64,000 bases of DNA from Avena insularis (GCA_023614405.1 CM042693.1:158736731-158800730); one strand, 5' to 3'; positions 21,269 through 33,918 are shown, numbered from the stretch's first letter. Notes: a model not told the origin generated them from the letters alone. Made by a program: numbers and translations.

Positions 21269-24027
21269 AGCATCCCCAAGCTTAACTCCTGCTTGTCCTG
21301 GAGTAGGTAAGTAATAAAAATAATAATTTTTGAGCTGACATGCACCATCACAATCATGATCAAACCATTTGCAAGCATTGAAAGCTGGGATCAAAGTACT
21401 CTAAACATGAGCATGAAATATGAAGTTCTAACAGTAAGACAAAGCAACTATGCTACAACATGAAAGGATACAAACAAAGATTCATGAATAACAATGCATT
21501 GAAAGATGTTTGTTTGTTTCACATATAGAAAACATAGCATAGTGGAGTAGCAAAACCTAAATGCTTGCAAGGGTGACCTAAATGCATAGGAAACCTTCAT
21601 TTTTCATAAGGGTGACTAGATACAAATAGTTCAAGAACAAGAAATATCAACAATATGAATCAATCAATAAGTTTTGGGACAATGCACATAGAACTAAGAA
21701 TGGTAACTATGCTCCCTTAATTGGTGCCTAAGGATACAAGGTGGAGACTCAATATAAAAGTGGAAAGAAGGCCCTTCATAAAGGGAAGCAGGGATTTCAT
21801 GTTTCATAAAGAGCTTCCAAAAATTATGGTACTTGTTAGCTTTCATCTCTCATTGCCCCTATCATAACCATCTTGAAGTGATTAAGGTTAAAGTGAACAA
21901 AATATGGAGTATATGCTTGACAAAGTATAAGTTGGCAATCTCATGTCCCTTGACGAGGGTCGTTCCTCATTCTACTCAACTTTAGTTACCGGTAAGTTCT
22001 TGTCATAGTAAGTACATGTGTATCATACAGAACCTCCAACGGGGTACAACTTGCCCCATGACACAGGAGCTATCCCATACCAAAATGACAAGGCAAGCAG
22101 ACAATGAGCATCTCAGCAATCTTCTTATTTACCATGGGAAAATGGTGCTTTTTCTCTCTCTCTCTTTGCTCTTTTCTCATCTTTTTTCTATCTCTCTTTT
22201 TTATAAGAAGAATGCTTCATAGATTGCTCACTATGGTGATGCTGCAAGTTTCCACCATTATTAGGCATGGCTTAGGCTAGTGGACAAGGCGTTTCTCTAA
22301 TAGACATACATAACTCCATGGACTTACAAGCTCCCTTTTTATTTCACACCGCCAACATCCATAAACAGAAGAGCATGATATCAACTGGGTAGATATTTAC
22401 AGGTGTTGAAAGCGTTCCCCGTGATAGCACGGTTCTGCTAATTCCCAACTTATAAGTGCAAGCATATACAACATAGATGACAAAATGGTTCAAGTTTATT
22501 AGGGCCAAGAAAAATAAAGTGTGCCATCAAGTTTGTGAGAGCTTTAATCACTAATTTTCAGATAACAAGTTTAATTTGGAAGATAGATAAAACAAGAATA
22601 TACTTGGAGTGGTGTAACACACCATGCATTGGAATTTATAGTGGACACTTTGGAATAACTTGGTTTCTAGGGAGTTGTATGCATGAGTAGAGCTTACTCA
22701 ATACAAGTGGAGGCTAGCAAAAGACTGGGAGCGACCAACTAAGAGAGCAATAACGGCCATAATCATGCAGATCAATAAAACATTACTAATCAAAGCATAA
22801 AGTGGTACCACAAGTCAAAAACTAAATGATCATAAAGGCTAGGATGACTGGTTCATAGTCATAACATGGTGTGAGCATGTGCCAAGTCAACCCAAACAAA
22901 GCATCAAAGGACAATACCACAATACTATGCTTTTGTATGCTAAAACAACACATGATACTATCAAGGCACATTAAGCAATCTCAAGTTTTTGGAACTATTC
23001 ATGCTACAACAATAATCACTAAGCATAAGGTCAAAACAACATCTTGCATGACATGATAGAGTCTAAGCCATAGTTAAAAACAAGCTCCCTTATGTACTAC
23101 TACAAGCAAGAACTTTGTACTCCTTTCCAACACCAATCAACTTATTTGAAACAACACAGCGAAAGCGGGGGTCCAACTACTTTATTCAAGCAAACAAAAA
23201 CCAAAAAAGAAAACTAAGACGCTCCAAGAACAACACAACAGTGCATGAAACAATAAAAACGAAGTGTCTAGAAAGACCTGAGATTTTTATTGATGAAGAA
23301 GGGATGCCTTGGGCATACCCAAGCTTTAACGCTTGTACCTCTTGAATATTTCTTGGGGTGACACAGGGTGGCATCCCCAATCTTGAGATTTTCTCCATTC
23401 TTCATCTCATTACATCATTGTTCCGTTACACCTGAAAATTTACCTTCATACAAAACTTCACACAATCTTCATTAGCAACATTAGTGCATTCAAAAGATAA
23501 TAAACGTTTGGGTTTTAGTTTTAAAACAGAAAAACTTTCATTAAAAACACAAGATATTGTAGCAGTTCCCTCAAAAAGCTCAATTTGCCCAAGAGAACTC
23601 AAAAGGAAATCAATAAAGAGGCAAATGCAAATAAAAGCAGAAATCTGTCAAAACAGACCAGCAGGTAGAAACCGATTTTTTCGAAGACCATCTGTTGCAA
23701 AAATCAAAAAGTGTTGAATGAACGGAACTTAGCTAACAACCTGGGGGATTTATTCACAAAATTACAGGTAAATCTGACTTACAGATATTTATCAAGAATT
23801 TTACAGTGGAGCACAAAAACCTGTTTCGGGACAACACTTCCCCAAATCTTACTTCCCTCTCATTAGAGTTTATTCTTGGCACAAAAATAAAATAAAAATG
23901 ATAAGGAGAGGTTATTGCAGAATTAATAACTTCCAAGACTCAAGAAAACTATTGGGTTATCTCCAAATAAGTACTTTTCTTTAATGCCTTCCAACTCTCC
24001 ATTGGGTTTGGTTTTATACAACTTTTC
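21269..24027 (-). other. Element D long 3' non-coding region
   Basis: No protein-like ORF. It starts next to the LTR with a purine tract reading AAGCTTGGGGATGCT on the minus strand (21269-21283). It contains a CT microsatellite near 22154-22200. It aligns along nearly its whole length with 43293-45925 of Element G, so it is a conserved part of the family rather than chance spacer. Confidence 0.75.
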
Positions 24028-24402
24028 TTATGTACCCATAACATCTACACATGGGCCTAGCATATTAAAACGATCAAAGACCTTTTTGGCTTCCTTAGAA
24101 ACATCATTGAACTCTTTTAGCAAAGTTTCTAGGATAAAATCTCTCTTTTCATCATCCTCTACTTCTTTTAGTTTAAGAAACATTATTTGCATCATGGGGT
24201 TAAGGTTAACAAACCTAGCCTCCAATATGTGAACTAAAGAAGCTGCAGCAATTTCATAATTAGGAGCAAGTTCTGCCAAGGATCTATCCTCAATATCCTC
24301 ATGTTTGCTAATATGATTAAAGAATTCTTCAATATTTTCTTTCCCAATTATTGACCCACTACCTATTGAAAGGTCTTTCAGGGTGAACTTAGGGATCAAC
24401 AT
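24028..24402 (-). CDS. 124-residue hypothetical protein, sole ORF of Element D
   Basis: An intact ORF starts at 24402 just after the leader, in the position gag has in Element G. It is charged and probably helical: ENIEEFFNHISKHED near residues 22-36, SLVHILEARF near 55-64, then EVEDDEKRDFILETLLKEF. There is no zinc knuckle, no Retrotrans_gag block, no protease motif, no signal peptide and no membrane segment. I have the impression of similar ORFs in Triticeae Sabrina-like elements but cannot name a domain. The open frame with no stop suggests recent activity or use. The function is unknown; an RNA-binding or gag-interacting role is only a guess. Confidence 0.65.
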   Translation of the reverse strand: MLIPKFTLKDLSIGSGSIIGKENIEEFFNHISKHEDIEDRSLAELAPNYEIAAASLVHILEARFVNLNPMMQIMFLKLKEVEDDEKRDFILETLLKEFNDVSKEAKKVFDRFNMLGPCVDVMGT

Positions 24403-24606
24403 GGTGATCTAGAGCAAGGTGACAACTAGAGGACGAACTAATTTTTTGTATGTTTTTTATAAGAAAAATCAAACCAAACAAAACTATTTTTTTGGAGTTT
24501 TTGATAAAAAGAAGCAAGCAAAACAAAGCAAAAGAAACTAAGAAAAACAAAATAAAAATAAAGAGAAAGGTTGTGAAGGACTCCCCTTGTGAAGCCTTCC
24601 TTAACT

Positions 24607-24623
24607 CCCTGGCAACAGCGCCA
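24607..24623 (-). promoter_or_regulatory. Element D primer binding site (tRNA-Asp type)
   Basis: The minus strand reads TGGCGCTGTTGCCAGGG, close to the TGGCGCCGTTGCC pattern used by Athila-group elements. It lies about 10 nt from the LTR end. Confidence 0.75.
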
Positions 24624-24633
24624 GAAAACATCT

Positions 24634-26204
24634 TGATGTGGCTCAGATCACTGTAAATCTTTGTTGGGAAATCCTTAGAGGAAGGTATGATGAGCACAAG
24701 AGTAAGTTTTCCTTCAGTCAGAAACCAAGGTTATCGAACAAATAGGAGGAAGGAAACGACCCCAAGGTGTTGCTAACAACTTGGAACCTGCACAACACAA
24801 ACTCAAGACTTTGCCCCAATGAACAGTGAGGTTGTCAATCTCACCGGTTTGCTCAAAACAAAGGATTAAACGTATGGTGTGGAAGGTAATAGTAGCTTGC
24901 AGAAAGTAAACAGTAAGAGTGGATGATGTATCAATGGTAAAGATTGGACTGGGGTCCACAGTTCACTAGAGGTGTTCTCCTTAAGATAAATAACATAACA
25001 TGCTGGGTAAACAAATTACAGCGGGGCAATTGACATGAAAGAGCAAGGCATAACAATGTAATACTAGACATTCATGATCCTATGAGATTTTATTGGGAAT
25101 TACAACAATATACATAGACCGCCATCCAACCGCATCTATGACTAGTAATCCACCTTCAGGTTATCATCCGAACCCCCTCCAGTATTAAGTTGCGAGCAAC
25201 GGATAACTGCTTTAAGCAATTTGTGTAAAGTAAACAAAACAATTGTTTCCATGAACAAGAGATTGTTGTTTTCTCCCTAGTATAAATAGCACATCTACAA
25301 CCTTAGAGATTTTTGTCACTTCCCCAGATTCAATAGAGGCATGAACCCACTATTGAGCATAAATACTCCCTCTTGGAGTCACTAGCATCTGCTTGGCCAA
25401 GATAGCTACTAGAAACAGAGAGCATGCAAGATCTCAAACAACATAGACATGATAGAATCAACAAGATAGAATCATTAATAAATCTCACATACTAATCTTA
25501 ATATCCATCGGATCCCCGCAAACACAACATGCATGATTACAAATAGATGATCTTGATCATGAAAGGATCTCACAATATTTAAACATGGTATCACAAAGGA
25601 GGATAAATAACCATCTAGCTACTGTATAGACCCATAGTCCAAGGTGGAACTACTCACACATCATACCGGAGGATGCCATGGTGATGAAGAAGGCCTCCGG
25701 GATGATCTCTCCCCTCTTGAAGGGTGTCGGGAAGAGCTTCAGATCCTCCCCGATCTAGGGACGATGGTGGCAACGGCTATGGACTGTTTTGTGGATATCT
25801 GATCGAGTATTTAGGGTTTTGGCATCAGGGGATTTCTATAGGTGAAGAGACGAGGAAGGAGGGCAGCCAGGGGGCCCACACCCTACCCAGGCGCGGCCTA
25901 GGGTGGGCCCGCGTGTGGGGGGTGTGGCCACCCTGTGGCTCCCCTCCGGTCGCCCTTCGTTCTCTGTCTTCGTCTTGGTGAAATATTGACTTTGGCTTTT
26001 GTCCCGTCCAATTCCGAGAATATTTCCTTAATAGCTTTTCTGAAACCAAAAACAGCAGAAAACAGGCAACTGGCATTGGTATCTTGTTATAGGTTAGTCC
26101 CAGAAAATGTATAAAAATACCTCAAAGTGTAGACAAAGCATAGAAAAGTGGATACTAAACAAGCATGTAACATCAAAAATTATAGATACATTTACGACGT
26201 ATCA
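24634..26204 (-). repeat. Element D 5' LTR, 1571 bp
   Basis: On the minus strand it starts TGATACGTCG and ends GAGCCACATCA, giving TGAT...ATCA ends. The TATA region, CCTATAGAAA near 25830, is weaker than the CCTATATAAA of Element G's LTRs. Confidence 0.85.
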
Positions 26205-27308
26205 TAGATCATCTTGTTTCTCCCAAGTTGCTTCTCATTCAGGATGATGTTCCCACTGTACTTTGCAATAATTCATAGCTCTATTTCTTAATATTTTCAG
26301 TTATCTTCTAGAATTTTGCATGGTTTCTCGACATAAGTTAGATCTTCTTGTAATTCAACTTCTTGATGTGTGATTGCATCATCTGGAACCTTAAGACATT
26401 TCTGGAGTTGTGACACATGGAAAACATTGTGAACTTGAGCTAATATCTTTGGTAGCTATAAAGCATAAGCTACAGTCCTATTCTGACTTAGTATCATGAA
26501 TGGTCTGATATACCTTGGACTCAATTTTCCTTTTACTCTGAATCTTTTGACTCCCTTCATGGGACTAACTTTGAGATATACCATATCTCCCACTTCTAGA
26601 TTCCATGATCTTCGACTCTAATATGCATAACTTTTTGACGACTTTGAGCTATCTTTAGACGATCTCTAATAATATCAATGATTTCTGGCTTCTCTTTAAT
26701 ATAGTTTGGCGTCAATTCTTTGCTACTGCTAGGTTTATACCAACATATTGGAGATCCGCACTTTCTACCATACAGTACTTGATATGGTTCTGCCTTCAGA
26801 CTATTTTGATAGCTATTGTTGTAAGAAAACTCTGCCAAAGGTAGATGGTCTTCCCACGAACCTACAAAATCTAGAGTGCATGCCCTAAGCATATCTTCCA
26901 AGATTTGGTTAGTTCTTTCACTCTGACCCCCGGTCTCTGGATGATAGTCTATACTGAAATCCATTTTTGACCCAAGTGTTGCATGTAACTGCTTCCAAAA
27001 TGCTGAAGTTAAACATAGATCCTCTGTATGATACAATCTTTTTGGGTACTCTGTGCTTACTAACAATCTCCTTGACATATATTTCTACTAATTTCTCATC
27101 ATTGTCTTTTTCATTTACTAGAATAAAATGTGCACTTGGTAAATCTGTCCACAATCACCCAAATCATATCCTTAAGCTTCGGAGTCATGCGTAATCCTTT
27201 GATGAAATCTATACCAATTTCGTCCCACTTCCACTCTAGAATCTCCAATGGTTGTAGTGATCTTGCTGGACTTTGATGTTCCGCCTTTACCTCTGGCAAG
27301 TATGGCAT
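26205..27308 (-). pseudogene. Element E integrase and chromodomain remnant
   Basis: Integrase core pieces lie in three overlapping frames: GIDFIKGL (first acidic region), VSYRGSMF, then ERTNQILEDMLRAC and EFSYNNSYQ, followed by the YGRKC block. The second catalytic Asp of the usual SDRG motif is replaced by Tyr here. Toward 26205 the chromodomain is recognisable by a DLTYVEKPCKIL block. It stops at the LTR of Element D. At least two frameshifts are needed to follow it, so it is inactive. Confidence 0.8.
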
Positions 27309-29118
27309 TCAGACACATACTTTGCAATGTCCCTCTTCATGTTATTCCAACAAAATAACTCCTTAAGATCCATGTACATCTTTGTACTCCCTGGATGAAT
27401 ATAGTATGGTGTCTCATGTGCTTCTTGGAGTATCACCTCCCTAATCTCAGGTACATCTATTACACAAAGATGATTTTGAAACCATAAATATCTCTAATCT
27501 CCCAAATGAAATGTTAATGTCTGTCCTTGAGAAATTCTTCGAATTTATTTAGAAATGAAAGGATCTTCATCTTGATGTCAAAAAATATCATTCCAAAGAT
27601 CACTACTACGCTCTTCAACCACCCTCATGGTAGCTAAACCTCCAAGAATTGTTGTTTTTATGAACTATATTTCTAACCTTTCCAAATACATTTATAACTC
27701 TTTTGGCAGTTCCCTATTGATTGGTTGAGTGTTTGTGCTCTTCTGGCTTAAAGCATATGCTACTACATTGGCCTTTCTAGGAGTATAATTGATTGTTAGG
27801 TAAAAATCCTTGATTAACTCTAGCCAATGCTTATATCTCATGTTCAATTCCTTCTGGGTGAAGAAATATTTGAGACTTTTATGATCAGTGTACAATTCAC
27901 CCCTTGCTCCATAGAGAAAATGCGTCCAACCTTTCAAAGCAAAGACTATTTCTGCTAATTCCAAATCATGGGTTGGATAATTGACTTCATGAGTTTGAGT
28001 TTTCTAGAAACATAAGAAATTACCTTGCGATCCTGCATTAGCACACAACCTAATCCTTCCTTGGATGCATCACAATATATTGTGTAATCCTTTCCCGTTT
28101 CAGGTACTTCTAAGACTAGTGTTGTAGTTAATCTAGTCTTCAACTCTTGAAAACTAGCTTCACACTTCTCAGCTCATACGAATGGAGTATTCTTTCTTAG
28201 CAACATGGTCATTGGTCCAACTATTTTAGAGAATCCTTCAATAAATCTCTGATAGTAACCTGCCATACCTAAGAAACCTCTAATTTGCTTCACATTAGTT
28301 GGTGCATTCCATTCCAACAATGATTGAACCTTTGATGGATTTACTACAATTCAATCCTTACTGATCACATGACCAAGAAATTCTACCTTGTCCAACCAAA
28401 ATTCACACTATCTGAACTTAGCATATAGCTTATGTTCTCTTACGATTTGCAATGCTATCCTCAAATGATCTTCATGCTCCTCTTTATCCTTAGAATTTAT
28501 CACAATATCATCAATGAATAATATGACAAACTTGTCCATATAAGGCATGAAGATTTTGTTCATTAGATTCATGAATATTGCTGGTTCATTGGTCAATCCA
28601 AAATGTACAACTAGATACTCATGATGACCATATCTTGACAGAAATGCTATTTTTGGAACATCTTCAGGTTTGATTTTGATCTGATGGTATCCTGATCTTA
28701 GATCAATCTTGGAAAATACTCCAGCTCCTTTAACTTGATCAAATAAATCTTGAATTCTTGGCAATGGGTACTTGTTCTTGATGGTGATGTTTTTTAGATT
28801 TCTATAATCCCCACACATTCGTCGTCCTTCATCTCTTTTATCCACAAAAATCACTGGAGTTCCCCATGGTGATGCACTCTCTTGAATGAACCCTTTGCTG
28901 GCTAACTCATCAATTTGCTCTTTAACCTCTTTAGGACCCATATTGCATTGTGCTTGAGCAATAGATGATGTACTAGGTATCAGATCAATCGTGAACTCTA
29001 TTTCCCGATCAGGAGGCATTCCTGGTAATTCTGCTAGAAAAACATCTTGAAACTCCCTTACTATAGGAATATCCTTCAATTTGACTTTCTTCATTGAGTT
29101 TATTTGAAGGTAAACCAT
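27309..29118 (-). pseudogene. Element E reverse transcriptase and RNase H remnant
   Basis: RT at 28408-29118 is open for 236 residues and includes [43 protein letters not shown] and the catalytic [10 protein letters not shown]. It ends at TAG 28408-28410, before the usual C-terminal RT continuation, which follows as broken sequence to about 28150. RNase H pieces lie at 27692-28143 with YCDAS and [18 protein letters not shown]. The stretch 27310-27690 corresponds to the end of RNase H and the zinc-binding start of integrase but is disrupted. Confidence 0.85.
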
Positions 29119-29654
29119 GATATGACTATGTTTATATGCCTAATAAACTATTCTTCCTCCACTTTGAGTCTTAATTGAAACTGTTTTATCCTCACAGTTT
29201 ATCTGGGCTCCATATTCAGTCATCTAGTCCATTCCCAGCACTACTGCTATACCTTTTAATGGAATCACATATAGATCTACAAAATAGGTACAACCAATAA
29301 TTGAGATAACTTGATCTTGTTTAATGTGGCGTACTAGTAGGTACCCCTGGCCGTTATTATGGTCATTGGGCTTTATAACAGTGCCCTTCTAATCCCAAAT
29401 TGATAAAACTTTCTTCAGATATGAATGAAGTAGTTGCAACCATATCAAATAAACTTTTTTGGTGTTATTAAGAATGTTGAGCATACCTATCATGGCATGC
29501 TTCGAGTTATCCACCTCCTCCAAGGTTGCACAATTCAGTTTCCCAGTAAGCCTACTCTGTTTGCCGTTGTTGTTCTTGGCATAATTTCCACCCTGTTAAG
29601 CTATTCTCCACATCCACTTGCTTGAGCTCCGCCTTCTGTGGGACAACCACCTGG
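29119..29654 (-). pseudogene. Element E protease remnant
   Basis: Broken sequence upstream of RT. It reads like a chromovirus protease region in pieces, including the block that follows the GMD motif, with several stops. The DSG active site is not clearly preserved. It is interrupted on its gag side by Element F at 29655. Confidence 0.55.
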
Positions 29655-29659
29655 TGGTC

Positions 29660-32600
29660 TGTAGTGACCTCGGATCGGTAAGGATCCTAAGTCCCTGTGA
29701 TTAACATGCTAGTCCCTGGATCATTAGCTAGCACTCACAGTCGATGAAATATCATGTAAAACACAAAGTCTTTATTACACGGAGAATCCAGAGTATGAAT
29801 TTATTAAAAAAATTTCTTAGCATTATGCTAGCTCAAATAACAGCGGAAACATAAAAGCAGCATGAGTCCATCAACGCCCAGGCTTGTCGAGTATAGACCC
29901 ACGATCCCTACGCACCTTTCAATCTTCGGATTCTGCACATAAAACGTGCAGCCAACAAGTTGGGTCAATACTTTGAATGTATTGGCAAATTACACCAAGG
30001 AGAGAAAAGACTATCTCTACATGCAAGGCTGGTATAGGCTGTAGAGTTCATTTGCTCAAAAGCTAGTTTTCTTAAGTAAAGAGAAGAAGAGAGGATTGTC
30101 CTACTTTGTAAACATTTGCTTAGATAAGATAAGGTCGAGTGGCACACGAGGATATTACGCACCAAGTGTCCAAAAAACCAAACACTTGGATATTACGCAC
30201 CAAGCGTCACTTGGATATTACACACCAAGTTCCCAAATTCCCACCCATTAGCGATATTACGCACGCCATGGGGTTTCAAAACTTTGTTTTTAGAAAAGAG
30301 AGAGGAAGATCCTTCAGAGGCTCCATCCTTAAGACACTCATTGTTGTTCTGTTACCGTGAACACGGCTGATCGATCAGATTGCAATACTCTCGAGAGTTT
30401 GTGCATTTACCCACAATCCACGATCAAGTCCTTTTACAGACAAGACCATGGCGAGGCTTTCCCTTAGTAGCCCCTCTACCTTCTGGATCCAACCGTGCCA
30501 AGAACCTCCAAATGTTGGTACCAGGTGAGGTTTCCCACTAAGTACTAGGCCAAGACAGAGCCCATAATGTATTGTGGTTGCACTGGAAGCTTCTGAATTC
30601 TGAAACATGGCAGACTTCTTTGATTCTTGGGCGGCCGTCCTCCACCAAAATCTCACTCGTTGACCCGACAACCATTCCGCCCAGAAGAAAACTTAGTTTT
30701 ATTTTGAAGTGGATTTGAGAAGAAAAGTTTGCTCTAGAGAGCCTTTATACTTAGAAAAATTCTTTGTCTTTCGAACCCCCCAACGGTACTTTGTATATAT
30801 AGCATAGCCAGCAATACTTAGCAAAACAGGGGTAACCTACTAGGATGGGAAATCCTAAGTATAGCTACTCATGGCATACTACAAAATCATCGCACTTGCA
30901 AAATAATACTAAGGAAAATTCTACTAGATCATCCTACACATGCATACTACAGAATTTTGAAGATCACATGCATAGAATCAAAACTAGGACAAAATTATGA
31001 ACAAGTGGTGTAACTTGCCTTGATCCGAGCAGCACTCTACACAATAGCACTCCTTAACGCACTCCGAGCAATCTAACGAATCACAAACAAAGATCTGATC
31101 ACAACTTGCTCAAAGCATATCATAAAGAAAATCATGCATGCATGCAACATGGTATTTTATGCAAGGTTGGTTCTTCTAAATTGACCAAGGTAGCAAGTTT
31201 GGGTTGTGATAGTGTAAGGGTGTCACTAGAATTGATTTTCCAAAGATTTAGATCTATTTAGATCTAATTGAATCACTAAAAACAATTCCTAGGTTTAAAG
31301 GAGCTCAAACCATCTAATTAGCCCAAGTTAGATCTAATGATCCTAAGCAAAGCTTAATGATTTGGATCAGTAGGTATTGTGGATACAAAGTTATTGCAAC
31401 AAGAATCAATTAAAATAGAATTTTAATTATTTTTCTATAGATTAAACTCTCTAATCTATTGATTAAAATCTACACCTAAAAACTTACTGTGAACCTGGGA
31501 TGTTATTGCAGATTTGGATTCTACTCAAAATTAGGAATCCAACGGTATATCATAAGCTAAAATTGGCCAAGTAGTTATTTTTCTATGATTTTCGCAATAT
31601 TAAACCTAATCTGTAAAAATCAAAACAATCAGCCTGAACCCTAGCTCAGATCGCGCCAAGTGGCGGCTTCGGGTTGGGCCAGCTGGCCAGGCGGGCGACG
31701 CGGCGCGGCGACGACGCGCTTGCCACACGGCGCTGTGTGGTTGGCCGATACCCCTTCGGGTTTGTATCTAATCTGAACCGCAGGTTGCAAATCGGACGGA
31801 TGAGAGGGGCGCGGCGACTTACTGCGGTGGCGACGGAGGCGTTGGGCGGCGGTGGCGTCAGTGACGATGGTCGGCGGTACTCTGGTGGCTCCCCGAGGTG
31901 GCGGTGTTTTCTACGGAGCACGTCTGGTCCTTGCGGTCACGCTCGTGTCCTCGTCGTTCCTCCTCGCTTCCTCGACTATCGGCAGGGTCCCGCCGTTCTT
32001 CTCCGTCCCTGGCGGCGCTCCGGCGAGCAATCACGGATGCGTTTCTGTGAGAGAGAAGGGGAAGGGCCCACGGCGCGAATCAGTGGTGAACGAGGAACAA
32101 CTCTAGGGGAAGGAAGGACCGAGAGGTGGTCCCGAACGTCTCGGTGAGGTCCAACCTGACGGCGGCGGCACGAATCGTCGATCATCTAGGGCTCCGCAAG
32201 GGGAAAGATCGGATGGGGTGAGGCTGAGGGTGGCGGGGGTTTATATGGGGGTGGAGACTTGGGCGAGGGGGCTCGGATCGCCGCGAATCCTACCGGATTC
32301 GGTTCGAACTCGTGCAGGCAGAGGACTCCTGCTCGAGGTAGGGGACGAGCGGGTGGGTCCCGCGTGTCGGTGGCGGAGAGGAGAAGCGGGCCGGTGATGG
32401 GCTGCGGCGGTGGTGGCAAGGCTGTAGGCGCCATTGCCAGGCTGCTGACCAGGCTAGGTTAGCCACTGCCTCTGTTTTTTTCTCTTTTATCAGTTTTCAA
32501 TTTCTGGTTTGGTAAAACTCAAATAACTTTTGCAAGACAAGTCAAAAAGTGTTGAAACTTGTTTCCAAATTTTTGTAAAAATAAGGTGGTCAACATAGGA

Positions 32601-32802
32601 CCATGGTTTACTGTTTTTACATAGTTTATTGAAGGGTCAAACTACTACAACAGAAGTGCTCACTTATGGAAACAATTCATAGGGTTTTTAATAGGTTTAG
32701 GTGTTAGGATTTTTTTATTGCAATTTTCAATTGTAGGATGCAATGGTGCAAGGATGATGCATGGCACTAATAACATCCTAATACAAAATCTAGGATGTTA
32801 CA
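29660..32802 (-). repeat. Element F 3' LTR, 3143 bp
   Basis: On the minus strand it starts TGTAACATCCTAG after the purine tract and ends at 29660 in CACTACA. TATA-like CATATAAA lies at 32240-32247 in the GC-rich part (31650-32460). It contains a motif family GGATATTACGCACCAAG at 30150, 30188, 30213 and 30252 (plus-strand starts). Confidence 0.93.
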
Positions 32803-32818
32803 AACCTACCCCCCTTAA
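32803..32818 (-). promoter_or_regulatory. Element F polypurine tract
   Basis: The minus strand reads TTAAGGGGGGTAGGTT directly before the 3' LTR, after the CTCGAGGACGAGATTC stretch typical of the end of chromovirus pol. Confidence 0.9.
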
Positions 32819-33900
32819 GAAGAATCTCGTCCTCGAGATTCGGGTTGGCTAGCAAATAGGTGTGGGTGCTCTGTCCTCATGTCTTCTTCACGCTCCCACG
32901 TAGCTTCTTCCTCGGAGTGGTGGTTCCATTGTACCTTGCAGAATCTTATAGTCTTGGTACGGGTAACCCTTTCGGCTATTTCTAGTATTTTGATGGGTTT
33001 TTCCTCATAGGTAAGGTCATTCTCCAATTGAACCTCATCTAGGGGAACGGTGTCTCTTAGCGGTGTTTCAACCATCTCCGGGTGACACTTCTTTAGTTGT
33101 GACACATGAAACACATCATGAACAGTCAGTCCTTCCGGTAACTACAACTGATAGGCAACTTCTCCTCTACAGGCCAGAACCTTATATGGTCCTATGAATC
33201 GTGGGGCTAACTTGCCCTTGATTCCGAACCTCTTAACTCCACGTAGGGGTGAAACTCGGAGATACGCACGGTCCCCTATTTCATAAGCCACATCTCTGCG
33301 TTTGGAATCAGCATAACTCTTCTGTCGGGATTGGGCTACCTTTAGCCTATCCTGAATCTGTCGTACCTTTTCTTCGGCATCCTTTATCAAGTCAGGTCCA
33401 AAAAGACTGCGTTCACCAACTCCATTCCATAGCAATGGAGTCCTACACTTCCTGCCATATAGAACTTCAAACGGAGCCATCTTAATACTTGTCTGGTAGC
33501 TGTTGTTGTATGAGAACTCAGCATACGGCAGGTTATCGTCCCAGCTAGACCCATAGTCCAGCGCGCAAGCTCTCAACATATCCTCCAAAATTTGATTCAC
33601 CCTTTCTGTTTGGCCATCTGTCTGAGGGTGGAAGGCAGTACTGAATTCTAGTCGGGTTCCAAGAGACTCATGTAGTTGACGCCAAAACTTTGAAGTAAAC
33701 TGGGTGCCTCTATCTGACACAATTCCCTTGGGAACACCATGCAGAATTACAATTCTTGACATGTATATCTTAGCAAGCTTAGCACTTGTATATGTGGTCT
33801 TTACGGGGATGAAGTGAGCCACCTTGGTAAAGTGGTCCACTACTACCCAGATAGAATCAAATCCAGAACGAGTTCGGGGCAATCCTGTGATGAAATCCAT
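32815..33900 (-). pseudogene. Element F integrase with C-terminal chromodomain
   Basis: Integrase inserts the cDNA, and the chromodomain is thought to steer integration to particular chromatin. The core (33142-33900) has the three acidic residues in context: MDFITGLP, VSDRGTQF and ERVNQILEDM. An EFSYNNSYQ block and a GPYKVL region follow. An in-frame TAG at 33142-33144 interrupts the linker. The same frame then continues through FHVSQLKKCHPEM and the chromodomain (LTYEEKPIKIL ... VQWNHHSEEEATWE) to 32815. The piece is joined in frame to RT-RNase H except for a TAG at 33919-33921. The catalytic core is intact, but the polyprotein is not made from this copy. Confidence 0.92.
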
Positions 33901-33918
33901 GCCTACCTTGTCCCACTT

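Larger units (their letters stand above)
20649..26204 (-). mobile_element. Element D: non-autonomous Athila-type LTR element
   Basis: On the minus strand: 5' LTR 24634-26204, PBS 24607-24623, a leader, one 124-codon ORF (24028-24402), a long non-coding 3' region (21269-24027), purine tract, and a truncated 3' LTR (20649-21268). It shares LTRs, leader and the roughly 2.7-kb 3' region with Element G, but the gag-protease cassette of G is replaced by the small unrelated ORF. The right LTR end joins the chromodomain remnant of Element E, so D inserted into E. The left end is truncated and fused to the inverted LTR arm, so no target duplication can be checked. Confidence 0.82.

Noticed and set aside
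22016..22222. ORFs in the 3' regions of Elements D and G (also 43936-44312)
   Set aside because: Frames and lengths differ between the two aligned copies, with no conserved protein, so the regions are treated as non-coding.
30139..30360. ORF duplicated at 39008-39229 and a possible CRISPR-like repeat set (GATATTACGCACCAAG)
   Set aside because: The ORF pair is LTR identity. The motif copies are unevenly spaced, short and within plant LTRs, so this is not a CRISPR array.
31674..32434. GC-rich ORFs repeated at 40535-41387
   Set aside because: Same explanation: the GC-rich promoter segment of Element F LTRs, present in both LTR copies, with frames that differ between copies through indels.
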